Assembly: GCF_001953975.1 (NCBI RefSeq)
Contig: NZ_MBEJ01000067.1
Location: forward strand, 1-64,000
Origin: Mycobacterium sp. NS-7484
Lineage (GTDB): Bacteria > Actinomycetota > Actinomycetes > Mycobacteriales > Mycobacteriaceae
Direction of reading: 5' to 3'
DNA length: 64,000 nucleotides
Shown here: positions 1 through 9,507 of the stretch, piece after piece
Position numbering within the stretch: the stretch's first letter is position 1
Layout: each line of letters begins with the position of its first letter
Position numbers and translations under genes: made by a program
The notes under the pieces: generated by a model
What the model was told of the DNA's origin: nothing
Seen by the model: only the letters and a program-made list of their open reading frames with translations
The model's database searches: none

Positions 1-1005
1 CCGGGCGCGCCGTCCCATCTCGGCCCACCGCTGCGCCTCGACGAAACGGATTGGGCCATCTGCGATGTCGGGCAGCCTGCCGAGACAGTGCTTCTGGCTG
101 GGCGGGCAATGGCGCCGGTACCCGAGGGGCAGGGGTTGTTGGTATCGGCACGCACCGCGGGAGCGCCCACTTACCTGCTGACCGAGGGCCGCCGGGCTCG
201 CGTCGACCTGCGCGATATCGCGGTGGTACGCGCACTTCATCTCGATCAGGTTGCCGCTCAGCCGGTTTCGCAAGCCCTGCTGGACTCCGTCCCCGAGGTC
301 CCCGCCCTGCGCGCACCCTCGATCGCCGGCGTGGGTACGCCCGGGCCGGCTGCGCTGGGCGGGCTGCCCGTCGGCACCGTGGTGCGCGTGGTGCGCACCG
401 GCCCGGCCGAGTTCTATGTGGTGCTTGCCGACGGGCTTCAACGTATCGGCCGGGTGGCCGCTGACGTCATCCGGTTCAGCGTGGCGCAGCCCGGCGCCGA
501 ACCACCGGTCATCGCCGCCGACGACCTCGCCGCGGTTCCCATCGCCCACAGCCTTGCCGTGGGCCGGTTCCCGGAGCGGGTGCTGACCGGTGCGCGAGCG
601 GTGATCTGTGCCCGGTGGAATACGCAACCGTCCGAACCATCCGCGAATACCGCAGTGGTCGTGGACGATTCACTTCCCGACGGCAGCGTGCAACTGGCTC
701 AGGCCGACGGGGCCGGGCCGAACGTCGACCGCACCCACATCCCGGCCGGGCGCAGCGTGCTGCTGCAGGCCACCGGGGTCGAGGGCGCGGGCGGCTTCAG
801 TGGCCCGCTGTATCTCCTCGACGACCTCGGCGTGCTGTTCGGAATCCGCGACCGGGCAACTGCTGAGCTGTTGGGTCTCGGCGCCACGCCGGTACCTGCA
901 CCGTGGCCGATGCTGGCGATGCTGCCGCGGGGACCGGAGCTGAGCCGCGAAGCGGCCTCGGTTACGCGGGATTCGCTGTCCGGGCTACCCGCGGCGCCGG
1001 CGTAA
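1..1005 (+). CDS. eccB4: ESX-4 type VII secretion core component EccB4, 3' part
   Basis: The reading frame is open from the first base and continues to a stop at 1005, giving about 334 C-terminal residues of a family that is usually near 470, so the start lies outside the window. EccB proteins have one N-terminal membrane helix and a large periplasmic domain; only the periplasmic part is seen here. The first residues include the WAICD stretch found in this family. Identity rests mainly on the neighbours: mycP4, eccD4, eccC4, esxU and esxT follow in the order known from mycobacterial ESX-4. The 3' end overlaps the convergent mycP4 gene by 21 bp. Confidence 0.9.
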   Translation, partial: PGAPSHLGPPLRLDETDWAICDVGQPAETVLLAGRAMAPVPEGQGLLVSARTAGAPTYLLTEGRRARVDLRDIAVVRALHLDQVAAQPVSQALLDSVPEVPALRAPSIAGVGTPGPAALGGLPVGTVVRVVRTGPAEFYVVLADGLQRIGRVAADVIRFSVAQPGAEPPVIAADDLAAVPIAHSLAVGRFPERVLTGARAVICARWNTQPSEPSANTAVVVDDSLPDGSVQLAQADGAGPNVDRTHIPAGRSVLLQATGVEGAGGFSGPLYLLDDLGVLFGIRDRATAELLGLGATPVPAPWPMLAMLPRGPELSREAASVTRDSLSGLPAAPA

Positions 1006-2298
1006 CCCGCTGGTCGACAACGCCAGTGCGATCAGGACCGTGAGGCCGACACACACCCCGCCGCCACCGAAGGCGATACGCCGCGCCCGCGAATCGATCG
1101 GGGCCGGAATGGATGGCGTCACCGATGCCCGCACCAACGGTGCCGCCGGACCCGACGGTGCCGAGCCGCTGACCGCGGCCAACGCGTCGACAACACCATG
1201 TCCGACAACGGGATTCCAGCCACCGGCGGGAGTGCGCGCGGTGTCTTCGATCCGACGCATCACCTCGCGGGCGTTGAGCCGGGGGAAGCGGGCGCGCACC
1301 AGTGCCACGATCCCGGCCACCACGGGTGCGGCGTAATTGGTGCCCGAGATCGCGGTGTGCCGACCGATGGTGTCGATCAGGTGCTCGCCGTCGGGATGCA
1401 GGGAGGTCAGATTTTCACCCGCTGCGGCCACGTCGACCCAGGGCCCGGCCAGGCTGAAATCCGATGCCGTGCCGTCGCGTCCGACCGATCCGACGCACAG
1501 CACCAGATCGTCGTACCAGCCTGGGCTCGACACCGAACGCACACTGTCCCAGTCGGCTTGACCGTTCGGCCCGGTTGGCGCGTCCTGCTGGGAACAGCCC
1601 GCGCCGACATTGCCGGCCGCGGCGACCACCACGACGTTGCGTTCCTCGACGGCATATTTCAGGGCCGCACCGAGTGCCCGATCATCGGGTGCGGAGTCTG
1701 CTGCCACACAGGCCGGAGACGAGATGTTGATGACGGTGGCGCCGAGATCGGCCGCCGTGCGCACCGCCTGCGCCAAGGACTCGACGTCGCCCACGCCCGT
1801 CGCGTCGGCGGCCTCGGCGAACTTGGTGCTCGACTGCCGGATCGCCAGGATGGTCGCATCGGGCGCCACCCCACTGAAGCCGTTGTCCGGTGCGGCACCG
1901 GCGATTCCGGCGACGATGGTGCCGTGGCCGTCGCAATCAGCGGTGCCGTCGCCGTGTGACACATAGTCGCCACCACCGACCAGGTGCGGCAGGAGCCGGT
2001 GCCGGGCGACGCCGGTGTCGATCACCGCGATCGTCTGGCCCTCGCCCCGCGACAGCGGCCACACCGAGTCCAACGCCAGCGGGGTGCCGACGGCCGTGGT
2101 GGGAGCCGCGGCGGATCGGTAACAGGGCTGGCGTTGTTGCGTCGGCCGGGGCGGTGCCGGTGGCGCCGGTCGGGGTAGCAAGGTGGAATCGACCGCCGGC
2201 GGGACGACAATTGCAGGCCCGATAGCCTGGGCCGGGGTGATCGCCACCAACGGCAACCCGGCGATCACCGCCACAACCAGCCGGCCCGCGCTGCTCAC
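985..2298 (-). CDS. mycP4: Mycosin MycP4, membrane-anchored subtilisin-like protease of ESX-4
   Basis: A 437-residue subtilase. All three catalytic motifs are visible: Asp in VIDTGV, His in DGHGTIVAGIAG and Ser in SGTNYAAP. An N-terminal hydrophobic signal segment is followed by a proline-rich linker. The C-terminus has a hydrophobic helix followed by an arginine cluster, as expected for a mycosin anchored in the membrane with its protease domain outside. I chose the GTG at 2298 because it overlaps the eccD4 stop as GTGA, which suggests translational coupling; the frame stays open upstream, but that part belongs to eccD4. M. tuberculosis MycP4 is about 455 residues, so the length fits. Confidence 0.93.
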   Translation of the reverse strand: MSSAGRLVVAVIAGLPLVAITPAQAIGPAIVVPPAVDSTLLPRPAPPAPPRPTQQRQPCYRSAAAPTTAVGTPLALDSVWPLSRGEGQTIAVIDTGVARHRLLPHLVGGGDYVSHGDGTADCDGHGTIVAGIAGAAPDNGFSGVAPDATILAIRQSSTKFAEAADATGVGDVESLAQAVRTAADLGATVINISSPACVAADSAPDDRALGAALKYAVEERNVVVVAAAGNVGAGCSQQDAPTGPNGQADWDSVRSVSSPGWYDDLVLCVGSVGRDGTASDFSLAGPWVDVAAAGENLTSLHPDGEHLIDTIGRHTAISGTNYAAPVVAGIVALVRARFPRLNAREVMRRIEDTARTPAGGWNPVVGHGVVDALAAVSGSAPSGPAAPLVRASVTPSIPAPIDSRARRIAFGGGGVCVGLTVLIALALSTSGLRRRRG

Positions 2299-3644
2299 CA
2301 CAACCCCGCGGCGCGTACGACATCGAAGGCCCCGCCGAGCCAGCAGGCCAGCGGGACGATCGCCGCCAGGGCACCGTATTCCGCCGCATCGGCGAGCCGG
2401 GCCGTCAGCGGGCTTTCGAACCGGACCGGCCAGAGCCCGGCGAGTCCGGCGCCGACGGCGATCACGCCGGCCCATCCGCCATACTCCGGTGCCCACGCCA
2501 CCACGAGCAGGAAAGCGGCAGTGAGCGAACAGAATCCGGTGACCATGGATCCGATGCGGCAGCGGCCGGACGCGTAGGTACGTGTGCGCAGCAGCAGTAC
2601 CACGCCGACACACACCGCGAACGCGACCTCGATTGCGCTCACCTGCCGTAGGCCGGCGACCACGAGAGCGATGGTGCCCAATGCGGCCGCGGCCGAACAA
2701 CCGAGGACCAGGCCGACCAGGTTGCGGTGCCCCTCATGGGCCCGGGCATCCACGTCAGAAGCATTGACAGTGACACCTTCTGACCCGCAGTCAGGCACCG
2801 GGGGTGTCAGGCCGGCAAGTGCGATGGACAACCGCGGGGCCAGTGGCAACAAGCCGATGCCCAGTGCGCTGAGCAGCGCAGCCGATGCGGTCGTCGTCAA
2901 GGCCCACAACACCGCGCCCGCGGTGGCAACGGCGATCAGTCCGGTAGCGGTCACCACCGCAATCAGGAGTTCCTTGTCGCGCCCCGGCAACCGGAGCAGG
3001 ACGGCACCGAGCGAGCCGGCTGCCACGGCAGCCAGAAAGACGTTCGCCGCAGCGGGTCCGCCCGGAACCACGAGGAATCCCAGGATCGCGGCGCACCCCA
3101 CGGCCACGGCGTCGGCCACGGTAGCCAGTGCTGGTTCGAGGTCCAGCCGGTGCGCGGCCATTGCCACGCCACCCACGGCGACAGCGATGACCGCCGCTGC
3201 GGCGATGCGCCCCCAGCCGTGGCCGTCGACACCGGCCCACAACGCCGCGAGGAGACCGAGCGCGCAGGTCCACAGGCAGCCCATCGCGCGCACGCTGATG
3301 GGTATTCGCTCATCGGGCGCGTGCACGGTCAGGGCGGTGATCAGCGTCCGATCCGGCGACGGGTGCTCGTCGACACCCTCCAGGACGAGCAGATCACCGT
3401 CGTGAATCCCGTTCTGCGTCAGCGTGGCCGACTCGTCCAGGTGATATCCGCCCAGAAGGGACAGCCGCCAGCGGTGCGGGGTGCCAGCGCCTGCGTTGAC
3501 GATATCGACGATCCAGGGCAGCAGCTCGCCGACGGTCAACGCCCTGGGCAGGGACAGATCGAACGTATCCCTCGAATCGGCCGCGCTCGACGATCCGCAC
3601 GACGATCCGCAGTGAATCGATACGTGGCACAACGAATCCGGCAT
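2295..3644 (-). CDS. eccD4: ESX-4 membrane channel component EccD4
   Basis: About 449 residues. The first 90 or so form a ubiquitin-like cytosolic domain (note the LTVGELLPWIVDIV and HRWRLSLLGG stretches). Some ten or eleven hydrophobic helices follow, starting near VRAMGCLWTCALGLL. EccD is the polytopic subunit that lines the type VII secretion pore. The start is taken at the ATG at 3644, preceded by a GGGGGTG sequence; the frame is open much further upstream, but that stretch lies opposite eccC4 and looks like a shadow. It is divergent from eccC4 with a 120-bp shared promoter region and is coupled to mycP4 by a 4-nt overlap. Confidence 0.92.
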   Translation of the reverse strand: MPDSLCHVSIHCGSSCGSSSAADSRDTFDLSLPRALTVGELLPWIVDIVNAGAGTPHRWRLSLLGGYHLDESATLTQNGIHDGDLLVLEGVDEHPSPDRTLITALTVHAPDERIPISVRAMGCLWTCALGLLAALWAGVDGHGWGRIAAAAVIAVAVGGVAMAAHRLDLEPALATVADAVAVGCAAILGFLVVPGGPAAANVFLAAVAAGSLGAVLLRLPGRDKELLIAVVTATGLIAVATAGAVLWALTTTASAALLSALGIGLLPLAPRLSIALAGLTPPVPDCGSEGVTVNASDVDARAHEGHRNLVGLVLGCSAAAALGTIALVVAGLRQVSAIEVAFAVCVGVVLLLRTRTYASGRCRIGSMVTGFCSLTAAFLLVVAWAPEYGGWAGVIAVGAGLAGLWPVRFESPLTARLADAAEYGALAAIVPLACWLGGAFDVVRAAGLW

Positions 3645-3764
3645 CGCATCACCCCCGGTTGACGCCGACACTGTCACGGTAACCGACCCGGCGCGCACTC
3701 CGACGCACGAATTTTTCTGGGATGAAACGGGAACCGGACAGGGCTGGCATGCGTCCAAACGTCG

Positions 3765-6700
3765 ATGGAACCTACCTGCACACCACCGGCGACCCGCGGG
3801 TCCGCCGCGGCGGGCTCGCCGGGCACCGGGCAGATGGTGGTCGACGCGCCGCCCGCGCTGCCTCGCCGTGCCCCGGTCAACCCGCTGACCAGGGTGTTCC
3901 CGATTGTGCTTGTGGTGGCAATGGCGGGCATGATCGCGGTGTACGTGTCGTCGGGGGCCATGGCGACGCGCGGACCCACGGCGATGATGTTCCCGATCAT
4001 GATGGCCCTGTCGGCGATCGGCACCGTCGTCTTCGGCCTCAGGGGTGGCGGCGGAGCCACCGAACTGCACCGGGACCGTTGCGCGTACCTCCGCTACCTC
4101 GACGGGGTCGACACCGTGGCAGCTGAAACAGCCCGCTCCCAGTGGCTCCAGGCGCATGCGGCGCATCCCGATCCCCGGCGATTGTGGACATTGGCTGCGG
4201 CGGAGCGGATATGGGATCGTCGCCCGGACGCGCCGGACTTCTGTGAGGTGCGGATCGGGGTCGGGCAGCAGCCGCTGTGGACGCGGTTGGTGGTGGCCCA
4301 AGGGAACTGGCACGAAGACAACTGGCACGAAGACACCGTGGGGCAAGAAACCGATCCGGTGACGGCATCGGCTCTGGGGCAACTGCTCCGGCGCCGGTCG
4401 ATGGTGGACGACGCACCGGTCACTGTGAACCTCCGCGAGCTTGGCCACCTCGCCGTGGCCGGGGCGGTGGACGCGTCTCGGGCTCTGCTGCGGGCGGTGA
4501 TCTGCCAGCTGGCGACGGCCCACAGCCCGCAACACGTGCGGATCGCCGCGGTCCTCGACGCAGCGGTGGTCGAGCACTGGGACTGGCTGAAATGGCTTGC
4601 GCACCAATGGAGTTCCGTTCCCGATGGGCAGCCCGTCCCGTTACGGGTCCGCAGGCTCACCGAGCTGCCGTGCGCTGACCCGGCCGTGCACACCGTCGTC
4701 ATCGTCGATTCGGTCACCGCCGGCGTCGCGAATCCGGGGCCCGGTGGCCCGCTCACCCTGCTGACCGTGGCCGCGACCACCGAAACCGGCACCGCCGATC
4801 TACATCTGGACCTCGACGCGGAAGTTCCGCGATGCGGCGATACGCCGGTGCGCGTCGATCAGCTGACCCTCACCGAAGCGCTCACGTGCGCCCGACGGCT
4901 GGCGCGGCACCGTGCCGCACCGGTGCCGGACACCTCCGGTTGGCCGGCGCTGATCGGTGTCGACGACGTGGAACGGATGGAGCCGCCGGTGCACCCACCA
5001 CCACTGCAGCGGTTCCTTCGGGTGCCCATCGGGCGAACCCTGGACGGCAGCGCGGTGCATCTCGACCTGAAAGAGGCGGCGCACGACGGGATGGGGCCAC
5101 ATGGGCTGTGTGTCGGCGCCACCGGATCCGGTAAGTCGGAGTTCCTCCGCACCCTTGTGCTCGGGTTGATCGCCACCCATCCGCCTGAGGTGCTCAACCT
5201 GGTGCTGGTCGACTTCAAAGGTGGTGCAACGTTTCTCGGCCTGAACCGAACCCGCCACGTCAGCGCGTTGATCACCAACCTGTCCGAGGAAGCACTCCTG
5301 GTGGCGCGGATGGCCGACGCTCTGGCCGGCGAGATGACTCGTCGGCAGGAACTGCTGCGGACTGCCGGAAACCTCGCGAACCTCGACGAGTACCGGCGTC
5401 GCACCGACCTGCCCGGCCTCCCGGCCCTGCTGATCGTGGTCGACGAGTTCTCCGAGCTGCTGCAGCACCACCCTGATTTCGCCGAGCTGTTCGTGGCGAT
5501 CGGCCGGCTCGGACGATCGCTGGGGATCCATCTGTTGCTGGCCAGTCAGCGGCTCGATGAAGGCCGGCTGCGTGGCTTGGACAGCCACCTGTCCTATCGG
5601 GTGTGCCTCAAGACGTTCTCGCCCAGCGAGTCCCGTTCGGTACTCGGAATCTCCGACGCCTACGAGCTGCCGAACACACCGGGAGCGGCCTACCTCAAGA
5701 CGCCCTCCGGTGAGATCGTCAAATTTCAGACCGCGTTCGCCTCGGCACCACATACGCTGGGGCAGCCGGCTTTCCGCGCGAAGGACAGCGACGACCCCGC
5801 CCCGCGGCGCTTCTCGTTGTCCTGGACGGCATCAACCCGGCCGTCACCGCCGGCAGCGACGACGACCGTGCTGCAGCGTGTCGTCGATCGGTTGAGCGGT
5901 CACGGGACACCGGCACACCAGGTGTGGTTGCCGCCGCTGCCGGCGGCCATCCCGCTCAGCGATGTGCTGTTCACCGATCACGAGCCGCTCACCGTGGCGA
6001 TCGGCCTGATCGACCGCCCCTTCGAGCAACGGCGTGACCGGCTGTTGCTGGAATTGGCTGCCGGCCAGGGCAATGTGGCGGTCGTCGGTGGCCCGCAGTC
6101 GGGGAAGTCCACCGCCGCAATGACTGTGGCGCTCGCTCTGGCAGCGTCGCATGCTCCGCGTGACGTACAGATCTACGGGCTGGACTTCGGCAGCGGCGCA
6201 CTCGGTGGGCTGCAGGCACTGCCGCATGTCGGGGCGGTGGCCGGGCGCGGTGATCCCGATCTGGTTCGGCGCACCATCGCCGAGTTGCAGACTCTGTTAC
6301 GCGCCCGCGAGGACCGCTTCACCGCACTGGGCATCAGCTCCATGGCCGAGTACCGGGCACGGCGCGCCACCGGGGAAGTCGGCGATCCGTTCGGTGACGT
6401 GTTCCTGATCATCGACGGCTGGTCGAGCTTCCGTGGCGAATTCGATTCACTGGAGCCGGCGATTACCGCCCTTGCTGTACAGGGCCTTTCGCTCGGTGTG
6501 CACATCGTGGTGACCGCGTCGCGGTGGGCTGATTTCCGGCCGGCGCTCAAGGATCAGCTGGGCACCCGGATCGAGCTGCGGCTCGGTGATCCCGCCGAAT
6601 CGGAGATAGACCGCAAGCGTGCCCGCGAGCTCGGTCTCGGCCGGCCGGGCACCGGGCTCACCCGTGAGGGCAGGGAGCTGCTCGTCGCGCTACCCCGGCT

Positions 6701-7559
6701 GGACGGCACACCGAGCACGACCGGAATCACCGCGGCGCTGAACCGGGTCGCCGACACGCTGTCTGCTCAGCACGGTGGTGACCTGGCCCCGCGTATCCGG
6801 CTGCTGCCACCGCGGGTGTGCAGCGACGAACTGCCGCCGGTGCCTCGGCGTCGCGCCACCGAGGTGCTGCTGGGGCTGGGTGAACGCGAACTCGCCCCGG
6901 TGCTGGTCGATTTCGCGGCCCACCCCGATCTGGTGATCCTCGGTGACACCGGCTGCGGCAAATCCACCGCGTTGCGTGCACTGTGCGCCGATCTGGTGGC
7001 CACCAACGACCCGTCGGACGTGCAGCTGCTCATCGTCGACTTCCGCCGGGCGTTGCTCGGTGCAGTGGAATCGGAGCATCTGGCCGGATATGCCGCCTCG
7101 CCCGGCGCACTCGAGGCCGCGCTGCCGCCGGTGCTCGATATTCTGCGTAGCCGGATGCCCGGGCCCGACGTGACGCAGCGGGCGCTTCGCGACCGATCCT
7201 GGTGGACCGGCCCTGAGTTCTACGTCGTGGTCGACGACTACGATCTGGTCGCCACGGCCGGCGCGAATCCGTTGTCTCCGTTGTCGAACGTCCTGCCGTA
7301 CGCGCGCGATCTCGGTGTGCACCTGGTGGTGGCCCGCCGGTCGGGCGGTGCGGCCCGGGCCATGTTCGATCCGGTCCTGGCGGCGGTCAAAGATCTCGGC
7401 GGGATGGGTCTGGTGATGAGCGCAAGCCCCGACGAGGGCGTGCTGTGGGGATCGGTGAGACCGGTACGGCTTCCGCCCGGACGCGGCACATTGATCACCC
7501 GCGGTGCGCCGGATCAACTGGTGCAGGTCGCGATACCCGGGCCGGACGAATCGTGGTGA
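3765..7559 (+). CDS. eccC4: ESX-4 FtsK/SpoIIIE-type ATPase EccC4
   Basis: A 1264-residue motor protein of type VII secretion, near the roughly 1236 residues of the M. tuberculosis protein. Two membrane helices lie at about residues 44-62 and 72-92. Three ATPase domains follow, with P-loops GATGSGKS (about residue 451), GGPQSGKST (about 775) and GDTGCGKST (about 1059). Domain 1 has a full Walker B (IVVDEF). Domain 2 reads IIDGW and domain 3 VVDDYD, so the usual catalytic Glu is absent there, in line with domains 2 and 3 acting in substrate binding and regulation. The start at 3765 is uncertain; an ATG at 3834 would remove 23 residues. A 15-bp tandem duplication encodes NWHED twice at residues 181-190. 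Confidence 0.93.
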   Translation: MEPTCTPPATRGSAAAGSPGTGQMVVDAPPALPRRAPVNPLTRVFPIVLVVAMAGMIAVYVSSGAMATRGPTAMMFPIMMALSAIGTVVFGLRGGGGATELHRDRCAYLRYLDGVDTVAAETARSQWLQAHAAHPDPRRLWTLAAAERIWDRRPDAPDFCEVRIGVGQQPLWTRLVVAQGNWHEDNWHEDTVGQETDPVTASALGQLLRRRSMVDDAPVTVNLRELGHLAVAGAVDASRALLRAVICQLATAHSPQHVRIAAVLDAAVVEHWDWLKWLAHQWSSVPDGQPVPLRVRRLTELPCADPAVHTVVIVDSVTAGVANPGPGGPLTLLTVAATTETGTADLHLDLDAEVPRCGDTPVRVDQLTLTEALTCARRLARHRAAPVPDTSGWPALIGVDDVERMEPPVHPPPLQRFLRVPIGRTLDGSAVHLDLKEAAHDGMGPHGLCVGATGSGKSEFLRTLVLGLIATHPPEVLNLVLVDFKGGATFLGLNRTRHVSALITNLSEEALLVARMADALAGEMTRRQELLRTAGNLANLDEYRRRTDLPGLPALLIVVDEFSELLQHHPDFAELFVAIGRLGRSLGIHLLLASQRLDEGRLRGLDSHLSYRVCLKTFSPSESRSVLGISDAYELPNTPGAAYLKTPSGEIVKFQTAFASAPHTLGQPAFRAKDSDDPAPRRFSLSWTASTRPSPPAATTTVLQRVVDRLSGHGTPAHQVWLPPLPAAIPLSDVLFTDHEPLTVAIGLIDRPFEQRRDRLLLELAAGQGNVAVVGGPQSGKSTAAMTVALALAASHAPRDVQIYGLDFGSGALGGLQALPHVGAVAGRGDPDLVRRTIAELQTLLRAREDRFTALGISSMAEYRARRATGEVGDPFGDVFLIIDGWSSFRGEFDSLEPAITALAVQGLSLGVHIVVTASRWADFRPALKDQLGTRIELRLGDPAESEIDRKRARELGLGRPGTGLTREGRELLVALPRLDGTPSTTGITAALNRVADTLSAQHGGDLAPRIRLLPPRVCSDELPPVPRRRATEVLLGLGERELAPVLVDFAAHPDLVILGDTGCGKSTALRALCADLVATNDPSDVQLLIVDFRRALLGAVESEHLAGYAASPGALEAALPPVLDILRSRMPGPDVTQRALRDRSWWTGPEFYVVVDDYDLVATAGANPLSPLSNVLPYARDLGVHLVVARRSGGAARAMFDPVLAAVKDLGGMGLVMSASPDEGVLWGSVRPVRLPPGRGTLITRGAPDQLVQVAIPGPDESW
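4305..4334 (+). repeat. Perfect 15-bp tandem duplication inside eccC4
   Basis: AACTGGCACGAAGAC occurs twice head to tail (4305-4319 and 4320-4334), giving NWHEDNWHED. It is in frame and lies between the membrane helices and ATPase domain 1. It looks recent because the two copies are identical. Confidence 0.9.
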
Positions 7560-8728
7560 CGACGGTCGTCGAGGTGGGTCCGGTGACGGTGCGCGGGCCG
7601 GGGCCGGTGCCGGCTGCGCGGGCCGCAATCGCGGTGGCCGGAATTGACGACGAGACCGTGCTGGTCGAGGACGAACCGGTGGCGGCAGCGGATCTTTGGG
7701 CCGAACTTCTGGACGCGGCGGGCGCGGGCGCGGACCACCTCACGCTGGTCTGCCCGACGTGGTGGACTGTCGATCAACGGCGGCGGTTGGCCGCCGCGGC
7801 CACGTCGTCAGGGGCTGAAGTGGTTGTGATGCAGCGGGTTCCAGCCCTGAACCAGGCAGCCGGCGGTGTGTCCCGGATGGTGGTGGAGATCGCCGACGAG
7901 CTGGTGGTGATCTCGGGTGGCGAGGCCGACGCCGTTCCGGTGGTCGTGGCCCGCCATGCCGACGGCGACGAACCCGATGTGGACCCGGCCGCGATCGTGC
8001 GCGCGGTGATCGCGATGGGAGGCGGCGCGGGTGGGGTGATCGTCGATGCGCCACTGGATGTCACCGCAGCCGCCGGACTGGGTGCTGCCGTGGCGGCCGG
8101 ACTGCGTGCCGCAGGGATGGCTGTTACGTCGGCCGACGTCGGCGCCTGGCGCGCCGCGCCCACCGCATCCGCTACCCCGGTGGTCTCACCTGTGGATGCG
8201 CCGACCCGTCGGGGTCGATCGATGATGAACGCGGCCGTCGGGGTGGCCGTCGCGGTGGCCCTGATCCTGGGAGGACTGGCCGTTGCCGCCTGGCACGGGC
8301 GCACCCCGCCGATGACCGTTCTGGTCGAGGGTCGCGTCGGCGTCCAGATACCGGCCGGGTGGACGGTGCAGCGGGTCACCGACGGGCCGGGATCGGCTCG
8401 GGTGCAGATTGTCTCGCCGTCGGACCCGCAGGTGATGCTCCACCTGACGCAGTCCGCCGTCGGCGACGGCGCGATCGCCGACACCCTCCAGGAGGCACTT
8501 GCGGGCCAACCGTCGGGAGTCTTCGTCGACTTCGATCGCGCGGCGGTCGTCGCCGGGCGTCCGGTGGTCCGGTACCGGGAAGTCCGTTCCGGACGCGAGA
8601 TCCGATGGGGTGTGCTCGCGGACGGTCCGGTCCGGATCGCGGTCGGCTGCCAGAGCCCTTCGGGAGCCGGTGAGGTGGTCCGGCCCGCATGTGAAGCGGC
8701 GATCCGGTCGGCCCATGTGGTGCGGTAG
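7556..8728 (+). CDS. ESX-4 type VII secretion-associated protein (Rv3446c family)
   Basis: About 390 residues. The GTG at 7556 overlaps the eccC4 stop as GTGA, so the two are probably translated together; this also matches the M. tuberculosis order eccC4-Rv3446c-esxU-esxT. The N-terminal half (about 200 residues) is rich in Ala and Val and resembles an actin-like or ATPase-fold domain without clear motifs. One membrane helix lies at about residues 223-246, and the C-terminal 140 residues would be outside the cytosol. The molecular role is not known to me. The assignment rests on position and architecture. Confidence 0.85.
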   Translation: MTTVVEVGPVTVRGPGPVPAARAAIAVAGIDDETVLVEDEPVAAADLWAELLDAAGAGADHLTLVCPTWWTVDQRRRLAAAATSSGAEVVVMQRVPALNQAAGGVSRMVVEIADELVVISGGEADAVPVVVARHADGDEPDVDPAAIVRAVIAMGGGAGGVIVDAPLDVTAAAGLGAAVAAGLRAAGMAVTSADVGAWRAAPTASATPVVSPVDAPTRRGRSMMNAAVGVAVAVALILGGLAVAAWHGRTPPMTVLVEGRVGVQIPAGWTVQRVTDGPGSARVQIVSPSDPQVMLHLTQSAVGDGAIADTLQEALAGQPSGVFVDFDRAAVVAGRPVVRYREVRSGREIRWGVLADGPVRIAVGCQSPSGAGEVVRPACEAAIRSAHVVR

Positions 8729-8806
8729 AAATCGGATGGAACCGAACCGGGCTGCGCTGCGTCGAATTGTTATATCCCGCAAGACAAGACCGGAAGGGCA
8801 GGACAC

Positions 8807-9130
8807 ATGCCACCAGGATTGACCGGGCCGCTGGGCACCGACTTCGACGTGATGACGAGCGTGGCCGGCCGGATCGACGTGCTCAACGACGATGTCCGCG
8901 CCATGCTTTCGACCTTCATCGGGCGGATGAGCAGTGTGCCGCCTTCGGTATGGGGCGGGGTGGCGGCGGCGCGGTTCCGTGATGTGGTCGACCGCTGGAA
9001 CAGTGAATCACTGACATTGCACACCACGTTGGGCCGCATCGCCGAGACCATCCGCGCCAACGAACGGACGTTGCGCGCGGCCGTCGACTCCCACGCGCAG
9101 CGGCTCGGTGCCGTCGGCGACGGCATCTGA
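8807..9130 (+). CDS. esxU: WXG100-family secreted protein EsxU
   Basis: A 107-residue helical-hairpin protein with W-G-G (in [11 protein letters not shown]) at the expected turn between two helices. The ATG at 8807 follows a GGAAGGGCAGGA ribosome-binding region. It lies 78 bp after the Rv3446c-type gene and 10 bp before esxT. EsxU and EsxT are expected to form the heterodimer exported by ESX-4. An AT-rich TTATAT sequence at about 8769-8774 could be a promoter -10 for the pair. Confidence 0.92.
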   Translation: MPPGLTGPLGTDFDVMTSVAGRIDVLNDDVRAMLSTFIGRMSSVPPSVWGGVAAARFRDVVDRWNSESLTLHTTLGRIAETIRANERTLRAAVDSHAQRLGAVGDGI

Positions 9131-9140
9131 GGGTTCGGCG

Positions 9141-9437
9141 ATGAGCAACGTGTTGTCATACGACTTCGGTGAGATCGAATACACCGTCCGCCAAGAGATC
9201 CACACCACCTCCAGCCGGTTCAACGCCGCCCTGGACGAATTGCGGGCCCAGATCGCGCCGCTGCAGCAGGTCTGGACGCGGGAGGCCGCGCAGGCCTACG
9301 CCGTCGAGCAAGCGCGATGGAACCAGGCGGCCGCAGCACTCAACGAAATCCTGTTCACCCTGGGCAACGCGGTGCGCGACGGTGCGGACGACGTGGCCGC
9401 AACCGACCGCAGCGCGGCCAACGCCTGGGGCAGCTGA
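9141..9437 (+). CDS. esxT: WXG100-like secreted protein EsxT
   Basis: A 98-residue partner of EsxU. The opening LSYDFGEIEYTVRQEIHTTS resembles M. tuberculosis EsxT closely. At the helix turn the sequence reads W-T-R (QQVWTREAAQAY), so the WXG glycine is missing; as far as I recall the same is true of the tuberculosis protein, so this is a family trait and not a defect. The start at 9141 is preceded by GAGGG. A strong inverted repeat just after the stop probably ends the ESX-4 transcript. Confidence 0.92.
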   Translation: MSNVLSYDFGEIEYTVRQEIHTTSSRFNAALDELRAQIAPLQQVWTREAAQAYAVEQARWNQAAAALNEILFTLGNAVRDGADDVAATDRSAANAWGS

Positions 9438-9442
9438 AGCCG

Positions 9443-9483
9443 GTGCGGTCCCGTTCGACATGGAGAGGCGAGCGGGACCGCAC
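9443..9483. terminator. Hairpin between convergent esxT and DEAD-box helicase genes
   Basis: GTGCGGTCCCG (9443-9453) pairs perfectly with CGGGACCGCAC (9473-9483) around a 19-nt loop. There is no long T-tract, which is common in mycobacterial terminators. It sits between two convergent genes and could serve both. Confidence 0.7.
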
Positions 9484-9507
9484 ACTTCAGGTGCCGGCGG
9501 CCGGTTT

